64,000 nt of DNA, from the NCBI RefSeq assembly GCF_019578655.1, contig NC_063257.1, positions 11,594,001 through 11,658,000 on the forward strand, given 5' to 3'. The position numbers and the translations under genes are program-made. Shown piece by piece: positions 1 to 11,533 of this stretch (its first letter is position 1; each line of letters begins with the position of its first letter). Origin of the DNA: Ricinus communis (Eukaryota; Streptophyta; Magnoliopsida; Malpighiales; Euphorbiaceae). The notes under the pieces were generated by a model. The model was not told the origin of the DNA. It saw nothing but the letters and a program-made list of their open reading frames with translations, and ran no database searches.

Positions 1-252
1 GAGCTTGATTTGTTTATACATGTAGCTCTACATCAGAAACACATTGTTTGGCTCCCAAAAGTTTCCATTTTAACCTTACTTATCAACTAAATCAAAACAC
101 ATTTTTTTACTTTTTTTTTTTTTTTTCATTCTTCTTCCTTGAATGGGATTTCTTTTCCTCCACCATCTTATTACCTATTCATTTTTCATTTTATCATTTT
201 CAGTTCATTATTTAATCTATTTTTTTCTAAAATAAATTTGATTCAACTATAA
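1..252. other. AT-rich sequence, no gene seen
   Basis: T-rich flank of the CACTA-like repeat block. It contains a poly-T run near 108-126. No open frame, splice structure or terminal repeat could be recognised. Confidence 0.5.
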
Positions 253-548
253 ATCTTAGTGACCATATCTTGTGATCGCTACAAGAGTCTCTATTTTGTT
301 TTCATTAAACAAAAACGCCAAATTTTTTACCGTTTTACATATACTGGGTAGCGACCAGGTCATGTGGTCGCTAAGGTGGTTTCTAACCTAAACGCAATTA
401 CAATCTTTCTTTTTGGGTTAGCTACCACATCTCATGTGGTCTCTAGCCTCTATAAATGTATATATAAATATTTTATTATATAATTATAAATTATATATTC
501 ATATATAATCATAAACAAATTTAATTAAAAATAAAAAATAACAATAAC

Positions 549-586
<38 letters not shown>

Positions 587-1013
587 TTATAATAAAAAAT
601 AAAAAAATATAGAAAAATAATAATAAAAAATATAATAGTAAAATAACATATAAATGCTAAAATAAAATTTTTAAATAGTGATAAAAAGATACCACAAGAT
701 ATAGTCTCTAATATATCTCTAAATTTAGCGCCACATTAGCGACCAGAATCTGTAGTCTCTACGTTTGAGATCACATTCGATGGTATCTAAGTGGTTACAA
801 AATGCTCTGCCAATTTTTGGCGAGTCCATTAGCGACCACTTTTATTGGTCGCTGTTATTGTAGTAGCTATTGGGTCGCTATATGGTCGCTAAAATCTAAA
901 AAAACAATTTGGTTTCCAAGTGGTAGCAATGTGGTCTCTAAATTGTAGCTAAATAGTGACCACTTTGTTGTGGTTTCTAAATGTGATAGTTAAACTACTG
1001 TCTTTTTGTAGTG
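253..1013. mobile_element. CACTA-like (En/Spm) transposon end with subterminal repeats
   Basis: The block ends at 998-1013 with CTGTCTTTTTGTAGTG, whose reverse complement begins CACTACAAAAAGAC, the usual terminus of plant CACTA transposons. Before it lie many copies of a short motif in both orientations, TGGTCGCT and AGCGACCA (for example near 347-382, 828-850 and 868-890). Some are paired as small palindromes. Such subterminal repeats bind the transposase in the En/Spm family. No matching left terminus is visible, so the element is either truncated or starts outside the window. No transposase coding sequence is present inside it, so it is at best non-autonomous. Confidence 0.6.
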
Positions 1014-1089
1014 AAAAGAGCACAAATCTGCAATTGACATTCCAGTTACCATAGCCCTTTCTCTATGATAATGCTTAGGTGCAGTTAAA

Positions 1090-1935
1090 GATCTTGGTTG
1101 ACTGAAGATGACTTAGCAGGATTCTTAGACAGTTCTTTTGATCGTTGGCTCTTCTGCCTGGTGATCATCTTATGCTTGACAGGTTTTTTTTTTTTCTTTA
1201 GTTGAGCTCTGGTATAGTTTTGGATGCCGAGAATTCTCCTGTTGGTGGTGAAATTCCTACTGGCTTCTTTGCAAGTTTACCTCTTTTACACTATACATCA
1301 ACAGTAAAGAATTCAGATACCAAAAAGAGAAATTAGAAAATACTTATCAAAATCGCAGGATTGTATATATCACTTACAAGAACCTTTGGTGGTCTTTCAA
1401 CCACTGGATTCACACAGCTGCTTTGTTATGCCTAGTCTTGAAACACCTCTGGCATGTCATTTCAATTCCATTTGTTGACAGTTTGTTGGATTCTTTGGCT
1501 CTTCCTCAAGTGCCCTTTTCCTACTTTTTTTTAGCCTCCTTGGAATCGTCTTATAAGGAGGGAGCTTAATTGGATTGTTAACAGCTTCGGGCTACATCTT
1601 CTTACCATTAAGTGGTTGTAGACCATGTTGATATGTGTTTATATACCTTTGTACACTATAACAAGAGTCCACAAAGTCTGCACAATCCTTTTTCATAAAG
1701 TGAATACTAGAGCAAGCATGCATGCATGGTATTCTAGTAATATTTCAGGCCCTACAACTACATATCCATGCATTCAAGTCAACAACAAACTATCATCCCC
1801 AATTGAAACTTGAAACTTCTCACCTACTGCAGGCTTAGTCACACATAATCTTCTGTTATACCTAGTCTGTTCTAGCTTGTCTCTAATCCTAAGGCATATA
1901 TAATCGGTGATGCCACTCATTTGCATTAAATAATA
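1090..1935 (-). pseudogene. MULE (Mutator-like) transposase, C-terminal remnant with SWIM finger and zinc knuckle
   Basis: Read on the minus strand, this segment gives the end of a MuDR-type transposase. A SWIM zinc finger (CxC at about 1755-1763, CxH at about 1719-1728) is followed by a stretch that aligns with the family's conserved MWP block (about 1585-1595). Then comes a proline- and lysine-rich linker containing LPPYKTIPRR and PKNPT, then a CxxC....H type zinc knuckle near 1400-1445. The frame is broken: conserved tryptophans have become stops both in the SWIM region and in the MWP block, and there is at least one single-base shift in the knuckle. The catalytic DDE part is absent. SWIM and CCHC modules bind zinc and contact DNA in intact members. 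This copy is dead, and its 3' side abuts the CACTA-like terminus. Confidence 0.72.
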
Positions 1936-2453
1936 CAAAGTAACACAAAAATCCTATGATTTCGGGACTACTAAACACTGATATTAAAAAAGAATACTTG
2001 TTCGCCATTGTTAATGAAAATTCAAGAAACAAGGACCACTAATCTCACATCCACCACACATGAGATTTTTGTTGCAGTTTGACCAACTGAGACCAAGAAG
2101 TTTCTAATCTTTTTAAAAGAAAGAGGTTTGGGACAGTTTGTTAAGGCTTTGAGAACCTAATTAGGGATTTGAGGGAGGAGTTTGATTTCGAATTTGGAAA
2201 AAAAAAAGAAAAGAATAAAGCCCAAACGGTGCATTTTGGAGAAAAATAATGAGTCTCTTAATTAATCTACATGTGAATGCTCCATTTTACATCGTCGGAC
2301 ACGTAAGCAAATTAACACCGGAATATACACATGTGATTCGATTTGCAAAAATTAAAAAGTTCATTGTTTTGATTGCCAAAATTAAAAAGATGTGCTAAAA
2401 AATAAAAACATGCGAAAGATCAGGATTTAATATGCAATTAGCCAAAGAACTAA
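1936..2453. other. Non-coding, nothing recognised
   Basis: No coding frame, RNA gene or terminal repeat was recognised. It may be the eroded middle of the MULE whose C-terminal part lies beside it, but no transposase similarity could be read here. Confidence 0.4.
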
Positions 2454-2840
2454 GAGCATCCCCAACAATATTCTCTATATACATCCCTATAAAATTATAA
2501 ATAATTAATTCTCTCTTGTGTTAAAATATGTATACATTTTAATAATACTCTTTATTTTACTCTCTAGATAACTTTTTATTAATAAAGTAAAAATTTGATA
2601 AATAAATAAAGAGAGAGAATGTGATTCTCAGAGAAAAAAGTTATAAAAAATAAGAAAGAGAAATAATATAATATATTTAAGAGTCACTTTCTCTCTCCTT
2701 AAATTTAAAAAGAGAGACGGTGACTCTTAAGTCATTTTAGAGAAAAAAAATGATTTAAAAAGTCTCTTGAAAATTTAATTTTTGTATATACTGTCTATAA
2801 TAGATAAGGAGCATGATTTAAGAACTTATTAAGGATGCTC
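2454..2840. repeat. MITE candidate with GAGCATCC terminal inverted repeats
   Basis: The segment begins GAGCATCC and ends GGATGCTC, an inverted pair about 387 bp apart. The interior is rich in self-complementary AGAGAG/CTCTCT and GTGACTCT/AGAGTCAC stretches (for example 2683-2729), as in a fold-back MITE. There is no coding capacity. A target-site duplication could not be fixed by eye. Confidence 0.45.
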
Positions 2841-5800
2841 CAAAAGAGTCAAATAACTCAAAAGACGAGGGTTATTTGCAAAATATCATTTTCGGTATTT
2901 TAATAAATAATGGTTGTAGTATTCTTGTAATTTTATTATTAAAAGCAAGACTTTGTACTTTTTATATTTTTAATTTAACCTGAATTTGTATAATTAGGTG
3001 CTTGAATGAAAAATGAAATAGATAGTTGGAGGGTTGGAAAGCAATTAGCTACCGGTAGGTACTAAAAAGATAAAAGAGAATGAAAATTTAAGAGGTCTAA
3101 GTGACATTTTTGTCAAAACAACTTTTTCTTTTCTTCTTTTGCAATTTTACATGTTTCTTTAACATTTATACCAGACTTATATGTGCCGACCTCTGAGAAT
3201 TTGCTGTATTGGAAAATCCCTTTTACATCTCTAAATGAAAATTAATGCTACAAAATATCTGGATTTTAATTTTTTTTTTATTTTTATTTTCTTTCTTCTT
3301 TTTTTTTTAAAGTAATTATAACCAAAACTAATTAACAGTGATATAGACTCATTAGTAATAATAAAGAAAATAAGATAATAATTAATATAAATTTAGATTC
3401 AAATACATATTCTTATGAATCAACATATATAAATAAGGCTAAATCGAACCTAAAATTACAAAATTATCTTCAATCAATAGAAATCATATAGCACATTATT
3501 AATTTGAAGAAGTAAGAAAAATAGTTAATTATAAGGACCGATTAGCTAAAAAAAATTTAATCTTCAAAATCCATACTAGAAATATTAATTTACTAAGATA
3601 TTTCAAAATATTTAATAAAATTAAATATTTAATGTCTTATTCTTTTATAAGTATATATATGAATATTGTCTTGCCATGTTGAATTAGCAATTTTAGATAG
3701 TTGATTCTTCATTCAAAATTCATTGCTTCTATTAAGTCATATAATGAAATTATTGTATAATCTTTTATTGGTTGTTTTAATATGTTGAGGTTGGTAAAGT
3801 TTTTCTTAGTATTTATACAAACATTGAAATTCTTTTTTCCTAATATGATAGCTACATAAATAAAAATAAAAATAAAATATTAAAGTAAAAGTAATATAAG
3901 AAAAATTTAATAATTCAAATATAATTAATAAAAAGTAAATTAGCACGTTTAGACATATTTAATGTTCTAAAAATATAAAATTAATAAAGTAGCCCTAAAA
4001 ATAATATTTAAATAAAATAATATTTTATATTTATTACAATAAATAACAAAAATCCAAATTCAACCATATTCAATATATATACCTCCAGAGAAGTAACTTT
4101 AAATGATCTACTTCATTTATCTTTAGTACATATATATAATAAAATTGAGAAAAAAAATATTAACAAGTTGATTAATATTTCTTTTTTTTTTATGGAAAAA
4201 AAGAAGAAAAATTGATCTAAAAAACACGTTATAGAAATATGAAGAAAAAAAAAATTAAGTGCTTTTTGTATTGTAGAATGGATTACTTTGGATGACTTTG
4301 TTGATGTTTAGTTGATGTTTGATTACTATTTGGTTTATATTTAATTGATTTTAGATCTATGAAAAATTATCTTAAAATTCTTTTCTTGAACTAGTTTTTT
4401 TTTTGTTTTAACTTTTTTTCTTTTCTTAGTTTCTCTGAACTCTCTCATTTTAGCTCCTTTTATTATATAAAAGAAAAAAATTTATCACTTTGATTTTTTT
4501 AAGTTTTTTTGGATTTTATTTTTTTCTTAATATTGTCATGTAAGAAAGTATTTTGGTGTATATATATATACACTGAATCTTCTAATTTTTGGACTATATT
4601 TATAGTTCTATTATGAATTATGAATTTACATTTTCTTGTCTGTTTTAGGTTTTTATGTAACTAATAATTTTTTGATATTTGGTTGATTTTCAAATATATG
4701 AAGAAGTATCTTTAATTTATTTTCTTGACCTGTTATTTATATGTTGAAGACAATTTAAAATACTAGAAAATATTTCTGTCCTTGAAAAATATACTTTTAA
4801 ATTTCTTGAACTGTTAAGAAGATATAAAATATTAGAAAATAGTTCTTTTGTTGAAAAATTATATTTTAGTGTTTAGATTAACTTATTCTGAATATGGTTG
4901 TTTTTATTGATTTATTTTATTAATGCAAAAAATAAGTAAAGATGAAAAAAAATAAAAATCATAACTACAACTAAAAAGTGATCTGCATAGATTTTCATGC
5001 TATAGCATAAAAAAGTAAGGTTGACTATAGAAAAATTTATAATTAATTAAAAAAAGCTGTCAAGAAGAAAAATAATAAAAAAATATATTGATATATTAAT
5101 TCTATATATATATTCATTTTAAAATATTTTTAAATTCAAGATTATATTATATTATATTTTTTTATAAATATAAAAATCTCATAACAATTTATGATAAATG
5201 CAATTCTTATTTAATTTAAATTATGAGGACAAATGAGTGTAAACAATTTATAAATTAAAATGTCATAAATAATTAAATTAATAAAGAAAAAAGAGATAAT
5301 TAATTACTACAAAGACTATTATGTTTTTTTTGGGACTCAAAAATATATGTATTATCATTGCTTTAAATATACTGTTTTAATTTAAAATGATATTTATTTA
5401 ATGTTTTCATACAATTAATTAAGTAAATTATAGAAAGTATTTCAAGGTAAATATTAGTTATAATATGTCACTACGACAATTTTAGAATTTCATTATATAA
5501 AAAATTTCTTTTAATTAATTAAAATTATAGGCTAATTAAAAAGTAAATATAATTACATTAATAATATATAACTATAATTTTAAATTTTTTTAAAAAAGTG
5601 AGTAAAGAGAAAAAGAAATGCAAAAAAAAAAAAAAAAACATTGCTTTCTCTGCAACACTAACAAAATCACATGAAATGGAAGTATTGAAAAAACATGTGA
5701 AATGGACATGAAAAACTAAAAGTAAAGGGGTATTAACCAAGCCCTTTACTAATACCAACAACCAACAGTTGCTTTTCTTGTGAGGGCAAGCTAGTCACGT

Positions 5801-6035
5801 GACATCTGTAAACTAAAAGAAGAAAGACAGATATGACAAATTACTTTCTTTAATTATATATTGTCCCTATAAATCAAATCAAAAAATTATTAATATATAT
5901 TTACGAGTTTTTAATAATTAAATATATATATTAATTATTAAATATTAAAATATAAAATATAATATATATATATATATATATATATAAATATATATTAATG
6001 AATTGAAGCTAATATAGGTGGGTAATAATGGTACT
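2841..6035. other. AT-rich intergenic region
   Basis: More than 3 kb of strongly AT-rich DNA with poly-A/T runs, (TA)n tracts (for example near 5962-5985) and short weak repeats near 4310-4390 and 4660-4740 that look like diverged copies of one another. No credible coding sequence was seen. The last exon expected for the WSD-like pseudogene downstream of 6039 on the minus strand was searched for and not found. Confidence 0.5.
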
Positions 6036-6038
6036 TAC

Positions 6039-8484
6039 ATTGGATTGGCCATAGCAACCAGGAGCAATGAAGGCTGCATGATGATCATAGTGAGATTTCT
6101 TTTTGAAGACCTGGTGCATTTGGAAAACCACAATGTTGTCTGTGTTGGAAAGCTCCCTGCCTGCTCATAGCTCATAGTAATAATGATAGAATTATTTATT
6201 ATTATCATTATCAACAAAATTAGGGTTAGGTGGTCAAACTAATTAAAAATATAAAAGGTTAAATTTGGTAATAGTATTTTGAAGAGTGCATTTTATTTTA
6301 AAAAGTATAATTTTTATATTAAAAATTATTTTAAAAATATTTAAATATAAAAAATGAAAATCTTTATTTAGTTCTAATATACTTTTTATAGTTTGGTGTT
6401 TATTTTACTTTTATTTTCATAAATATTAATGATTTTAATTTTATTTTTCATTCCATTCTAACTAAGGCTAATAGAAAAAATAAAAATAAAAATTTTAACT
6501 AATAAATGTATGAAAACTTATAGTATTAATTATATTAGAAATAGAGAATAAAGTTTAGCTCTTCAAATGTGCTAAGCCAAATCAACTCTTTATTTTATAT
6601 TTAAAAAATAAAAAATTTATTAGAGTTTTATCTTATGAAATGACTTTTTAATATAAATAATCTGACGTATATAAGAAGTACATTAAAAATATTTTTAACA
6701 TATTAAATTATTCTGCGCTGTAACTTTTCATGAAATTTAGTGTAAAATAAAGCATATAATACTTTTATTTTTTCAATTGATAGGATATAAAAGAAAATTA
6801 ATGAAAAATCCATAGATTGGTGTACCTTATAGCCAAAGAAACTGAGGAAAAACTTAGCCATGATTCAAGAGTAGCTTTCTTCCTCTGGTTTGTAACCTTA
6901 GCATCACCAATGTATTCCAATGGGTCATCATCCCTTAATGCAATTCTGTAGGGGAATAGGACATAACCTATATGGTTTCCCCCTTTTGCATGGGAAGATT
7001 GTTGTTCTCTTTTGTTATTTCATCTATTATCTTCTGGTCGTTACCTGTTACACATGATATTTAATGTGATTTATGCCTGACATCACAAATATTTCCATGG
7101 AACATCTCATGATATGAAATTCTCTTCCCATTTATGAATCTATTACATTCTTAGACCACGTTTGGTTCCCAAAATAGAATAACGGATGAAATAGAATATC
7201 AGTTCCTAAAGAATAGAATAAAAACTAATGCAAATAGATATATATTTTTATACATTTAAGCCATATATTTAAAATCTAGAAATTTATGTACTTTCTGTTC
7301 AGATACTGAGAGAAGCCAGCTTGTGCAACTCCCATCATCACATCATTGATTGTCTATGGAAACAAAAATGGCAAAAATATAGGTTTACCAAACCAATAAT
7401 GATAGGTGTACAATCCTAAATTTAATTCAAAGATGAATGATATATATCATTATTAGTATTAAATGTTTAAGGGTTAAATTATAAGTTCTTATAAATTTAG
7501 TGTGCGCCGATTATATTTGATTTTGGGTAGAGAGATTAACAATTAGTTTTATTGAATTGCAAGATGATTTTATTGCAATAACTAAAATATAAGGAGCGGT
7601 TTATACATTATACCAAAAATTAGGAGGTAAATAGGATTTAATCTGACTTATTTAACGGAATTTTAATAGAAAGATTTTTTAGTATAAAATTATAAAATGA
7701 AAGAATATAATTTTAGATATCGAGGAGTAAATAGTGTATTTTGAATATTAATCTTCGCTTTTAATTACTGATTAAAAAATTTAATATCTATAATTATTAT
7801 ATATTATATAATTAACCAAGTCAGTTTCAAAAGAAAATTGGAAAGAAAAACCTCAAATAAATGCCTCGTTGGAATTAATGAAGGAAAAGATATAAACCAA
7901 CTTACTGTGCCCATGGCATTCTTCACCTGCTTTACATCATCCAAAGAGATTGTTAAACCTTCTGCCACTCGATCCATTCTTCAACATGCCTTTAATTGGA
8001 GTTTTTGTATACTCCAAGAAGAAGATGGTCACCAGAAACTTAACAACATCAACAACAGTATTCGAGTACAGCAACACCATAATCCATTACTTGACTAAAT
8101 ATTGCCATAACCATCCTGTAGTCTTGCTGGGACTATCATTAATAATGTTCCTTCTCTCTATGGTTGGAATGGATGGAAGTGCATTAGGATCTGATACTTT
8201 ACGGGTGTAAGAAAGTAACAGTGAAATAAGAGAAGTGACATCCCTAATGGAACGGTGGACACGAAGAGTGCCAATGGATTCAGCTTCAGATGTTTAGAAG
8301 ATGAACATCCCACATTGTTATAGAATTGTTGATTTTGGTTTTGCTGAGATTTTAGATGTAATCTTCCACAAACTTATCAGGAGAATCCATTTGTGGATTA
8401 AGGCTTGGAACTTTCAAATGGTTGTCCAAGTTTATCTCTGTTTTCACCCATTTTCATGTCTCCTCCATTTTTCTTGTCCACAAC
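6039..8484 (-). pseudogene. WSD1-like wax ester synthase/diacylglycerol acyltransferase, copy A (broken)
   Basis: Functional members are ER O-acyltransferases that join fatty alcohols or diacylglycerol to acyl-CoA in wax and triacylglycerol synthesis. Recognisable exons on the minus strand are about 8484-7906 (VVDKKNGG, SPDKFVEDYI, MWDVHLL), about 7353-7305 (TINDVMMGVAQAGFSQYLN), about 7000-6826 (GNHIGYVLFPYRIALRDDDP, ending FFLSFFGYK before a GT donor) and about 6160-6039 (IAPGCYGQSN before GTAAGT). Damage seen: a frameshift between GGDMK and WVKTEI near 8451-8454, a stop after VEDYI, two 8-bp deletions relative to copy B (near 7953 and 8296), and the catalytic HHxxxDG motif changed to HRSIRDV. 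The N-terminal exon and the last C-terminal exon are not recognisable. Copy B is its duplicate. Confidence 0.8.
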
Positions 8485-8686
8485 CTGCAACTTGTTAGTT
8501 AGTTTATGGATGCTCAAAGTGCACCTACTCTAATAGAAGGCTCTTCTAGAAGTTTCTCATAAGTGGCTTTTGAATATGCATGGAACTATAAATTACTTCT
8601 AAGTTACTCTGATAAACTTTGGCTTTGTTTCAGATATCATTTTACTTTTTTAGCCTTCCATTTTGTTATCTACTTGATTATTATAC

Positions 8687-10290
8687 AGTATAACCTCTAT
8701 AAATCAATATTTAATAAATTAATAACCTCGACTAAATAATAATTTTGTCCGTCCCCACTTGGGCCAATAAGATAAAATAATAATTTTATTAAATTTATAA
8801 GATAATAATTTTTAAAAAATTTCTTAAGGCCCATAGAAAATATAAAATAATAATTCATGAAATATATATGAAAATTAAATATACTGTATAAATTCATAAA
8901 ATAAAGCACTTTCTAGATAACTTCTATTTTTACATTTTATTCTTTCATAAAATATATATCTATAGTCAATTGTTTCTTCTTTGCAATTCAATTTTTATCT
9001 TTAACTTTTTGGAAAGCGTAGACCACATATGGTATATTTTTCTCATGTTGAAGCAAGTAATTTTTCAAGGTTTCCATTGCAAGAAAAGCCTCTTTTGGAG
9101 AAACATGTAGTAAAAAACTACTATCATCTGGATCTTGATCGTCATTAGCTGACACACTTCATTACTCCTTTAATAATTTCTTCATCTGTTGGTGATTCCA
9201 TTAAAACTTCATTTTCACTAGAATAATTCAAAATCTGCTTAATGTTCATAGCATTTCTATAGTGCAGATTAGAAATAACTTCTTCAAGTTCATGAATCCC
9301 TTTAACGTCACCAATTTCTTGTTCTAGAGGTATACCTTCCTCGGATCGAATTTTGCAATGTTTGAAACAATTTGCAATAATTGTTGTTTTCACATCAATA
9401 TTCCAAGCAGCATTAATAAAATTGATAGCATCTAGCACATTAATTTTTTCAAGATTTATTTCTCCCATCTCATAGCCTTCTAAAATGATAGAATAAAAAC
9501 GACGCCAATAATAAACCTTAAGTGTTCGAATAATTCCAGCATCACATGGTTGAATTTCTTATGTTGTATTTGGAGGCAAAAAAATAATTTAACATTTTTC
9601 AAGCCTTCAATAACCTTGGGATGGGCTAGGCAATTGTCTATGATAAGCAGCACATTTCTACTGATCATTTTATTGTAAAACCAACGAACAAACTCTTGAA
9701 AAAGTAATTCAGTCATCCATGCTTTCTTGTTGGCTCGATAATGACAATTAAGATGGCCATTATTCACATTTTTAAAGCATCTAGGATTAGCAAACTTACC
9801 AATAATCCACATAGGTATTTTATCTAAACCATTCCCATTGCAACAAACAGCAACAATAAGTCTTTTCTTGTCCTTTTTTCGTCCTTCTAATTACTTTGTA
9901 GTTAGTGAATGATCAGCTTGCAAACGATAAAATAATCATGTTTCATCCATATTATAAATATCCTTCTAATGAAACTTGTCCAATTTAGCTTGAATTTCAG
10001 GTAAAGCATTTTCAATATTCTCCATAACAACTGAACCACTTTCACTGAACTTTTTATAAGACTTAATCCCATGTTTCGTCTTAAACTACTCTAGCCAACC
10101 ACTTGAGAAGTTAAAGTCTGAATCTGCATCACCATACATTTTCTGTAGAAACTCTTTTGCTTTAGTTTAAATCATTTCTCAGGTCATGTTCACTTTCTCT
10201 TGATATTGGAGAAACCGCTCATACAACACATTTTCTAATTCGGGATATGTGACTGATTTGTGCTTTTTAACATTGCTATTTATTATCTCT
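8687..10290 (-). mobile_element. Pogo-like (Tc1/mariner) transposon related to Emigrant/Lemi1
   Basis: The left end reads CAGTATAACCTCTATAAATC directly after TA. This is very close to the terminal repeat of Emigrant MITEs and their Lemi1-type pogo relatives, which insert at TA. The interior encodes a decayed pogo-family transposase on the minus strand. No clear right inverted repeat is visible before copy B of the WSD duplicate resumes near 10440, so the right boundary given is only the end of recognisable transposase sequence. The left end lies exactly where copy A and copy B of the WSD segment lose homology (copy B continues differently after about 30220). Confidence 0.65.
9145..10290 (-). 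pseudogene. Pogo/CENP-B-type DDE transposase, decayed
   Basis: Reading the minus strand from about 10290, the order is a CENP-B-type helix-turn-helix region (TYPELENVLYERFLQYQE, then FLQKMYGDADSDFNFSSGWL), then the first catalytic block NMDET near 9941-9955 followed at once by a stop where tryptophan is expected. Next comes the central domain IGKFANPRCFKNV and the second catalytic block LLIIDNCLAHPKVIEGL near 9615-9650. The region expected to hold the third acidic residue is frameshifted near 9560. The C-terminal part (9468-9145) contains INLEKINVLDAINF and IANCFKHCKIRS and is open. Intact relatives cut and paste DNA at TA. This copy has several stops and shifts and is inactive. Confidence 0.78.
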
Positions 10291-11216
10291 TTTAATTATT
10301 AATTAGTAATTAGTAATTATGCCCTTAATTAATTAGTACTTACATATGTGGACGCGATTAGTAACAAAATTTTCATTTTCCCCTTGCATCAAAAGAAAAT
10401 TAAATAAAAAATGTTTGCTCAAAGAAGAAGTAGTTGATTGTATAAAATAGTAATGAATTGAAGCTGATATAGGTGGGTAATCAATGGTACTTACATTGGG
10501 TTGGCCATAGGAACTAGGAGCAATGGAGGCCACAGGATGATCATAATAAGAGATTTCTTCTTGAGGACTTGGCGCATTGGAAAACCACAGTGTTGTTTGT
10601 GTTGGAAAGTTCCCTACCTGCTCATAGCTTATAGTAATAATGATAGAATTATTTATTATTATCACTATCAACAAAGTTGGTGGTCAAATTAATTAAAAAT
10701 ATAAAAAGGTTAAATTTAATAATGGTATTCTTGACATTTTTAAAAATATTTAAACATAAAAATGAAAATTTTTATTTAATTCTAATATACTTTTTATAGT
10801 TTGGTGTTTATTTTGCTTTTATTTTCATAAATATTAATGGGTTTAATTTTATTTTTCTTTCCTTTCTAACTAAGGCTAATAGAAAAAATTTATAGTATTA
10901 ATTATATTAGAAATAGAGAATAAAGTTTAGCTCTTTAAATATGCAGAGCCAAATCAACTCTTTATTTTATATTTAAAAGATAAAGACTTTATTAGAGTCT
11001 TATCTTATGAAATAACTTTTTAATATAAATAATATGACGTATATTAGAAGTGCATTAAGAATATTTTAACACATTAAGTTCCATGAAATTTAGTGTAAAA
11101 GATAAAGCATATAATGCTTTTATCTTTTAAATTGATAGGATATAAAAGAAAATTAATGAAAAACCCATAGGCTGGTTTACCTTATAGCCAAAGAAACTGA
11201 GGAAAAACTTAGCCAT

Positions 11217-11484
11217 TGTAAAATTATTGTTTTATTCTCTGTCACCTTGCACCTCTCTTTTGGCAAGTTTGTTATACAACAGCAGCCTCCCTATAATTAT
11301 ACTGCAAATTCTGTTATTTTATTTTTTTGCTTTTGCTGGCACAATTGTGAGCTGACAATATTCTTTATTTTTGTATAGGAGTAGGGAGCAAGTAACAATT
11401 GTATATATATATAGCCTCACTTGTATACTTACCAAGAGTGAATATACAGATATTATTACCTCAAATTCTTCTACCATTTGTTCA
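11217..11484 (+). repeat. 5' LTR of copia element 1
   Basis: 268 bp, begins TGTAAAATTATTG and ends CCATTTGTTCA. It closely matches 15962-16190 but is 39 bp longer near its 3' end. Confidence 0.92.
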
Positions 11485-11496
11485 TGGTATCAGAGC
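11485..11496 (+). other. Primer-binding site, initiator tRNA-Met type
   Basis: TGGTATCAGAGC follows the 5' LTR directly. It is complementary to the 3' end of plant initiator tRNA-Met, the usual primer for copia elements. Confidence 0.9.
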
Positions 11497-11533
11497 AAGT
11501 CAAGGTCTAGTGCTTGTGATTTTATGAGCCACC

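Noticed and set aside
5558..5761. Minus-strand frame as the missing last exon of WSD copy A
   Set aside because: It lacks the expected C-terminal family pattern, contains a phenylalanine run from poly-A, and has no fitting acceptor.
7838..8498. Plus-strand open frames of 65-86 codons
   Set aside because: They are antisense to the WSD copy A exon, whose minus-strand similarity is clear.
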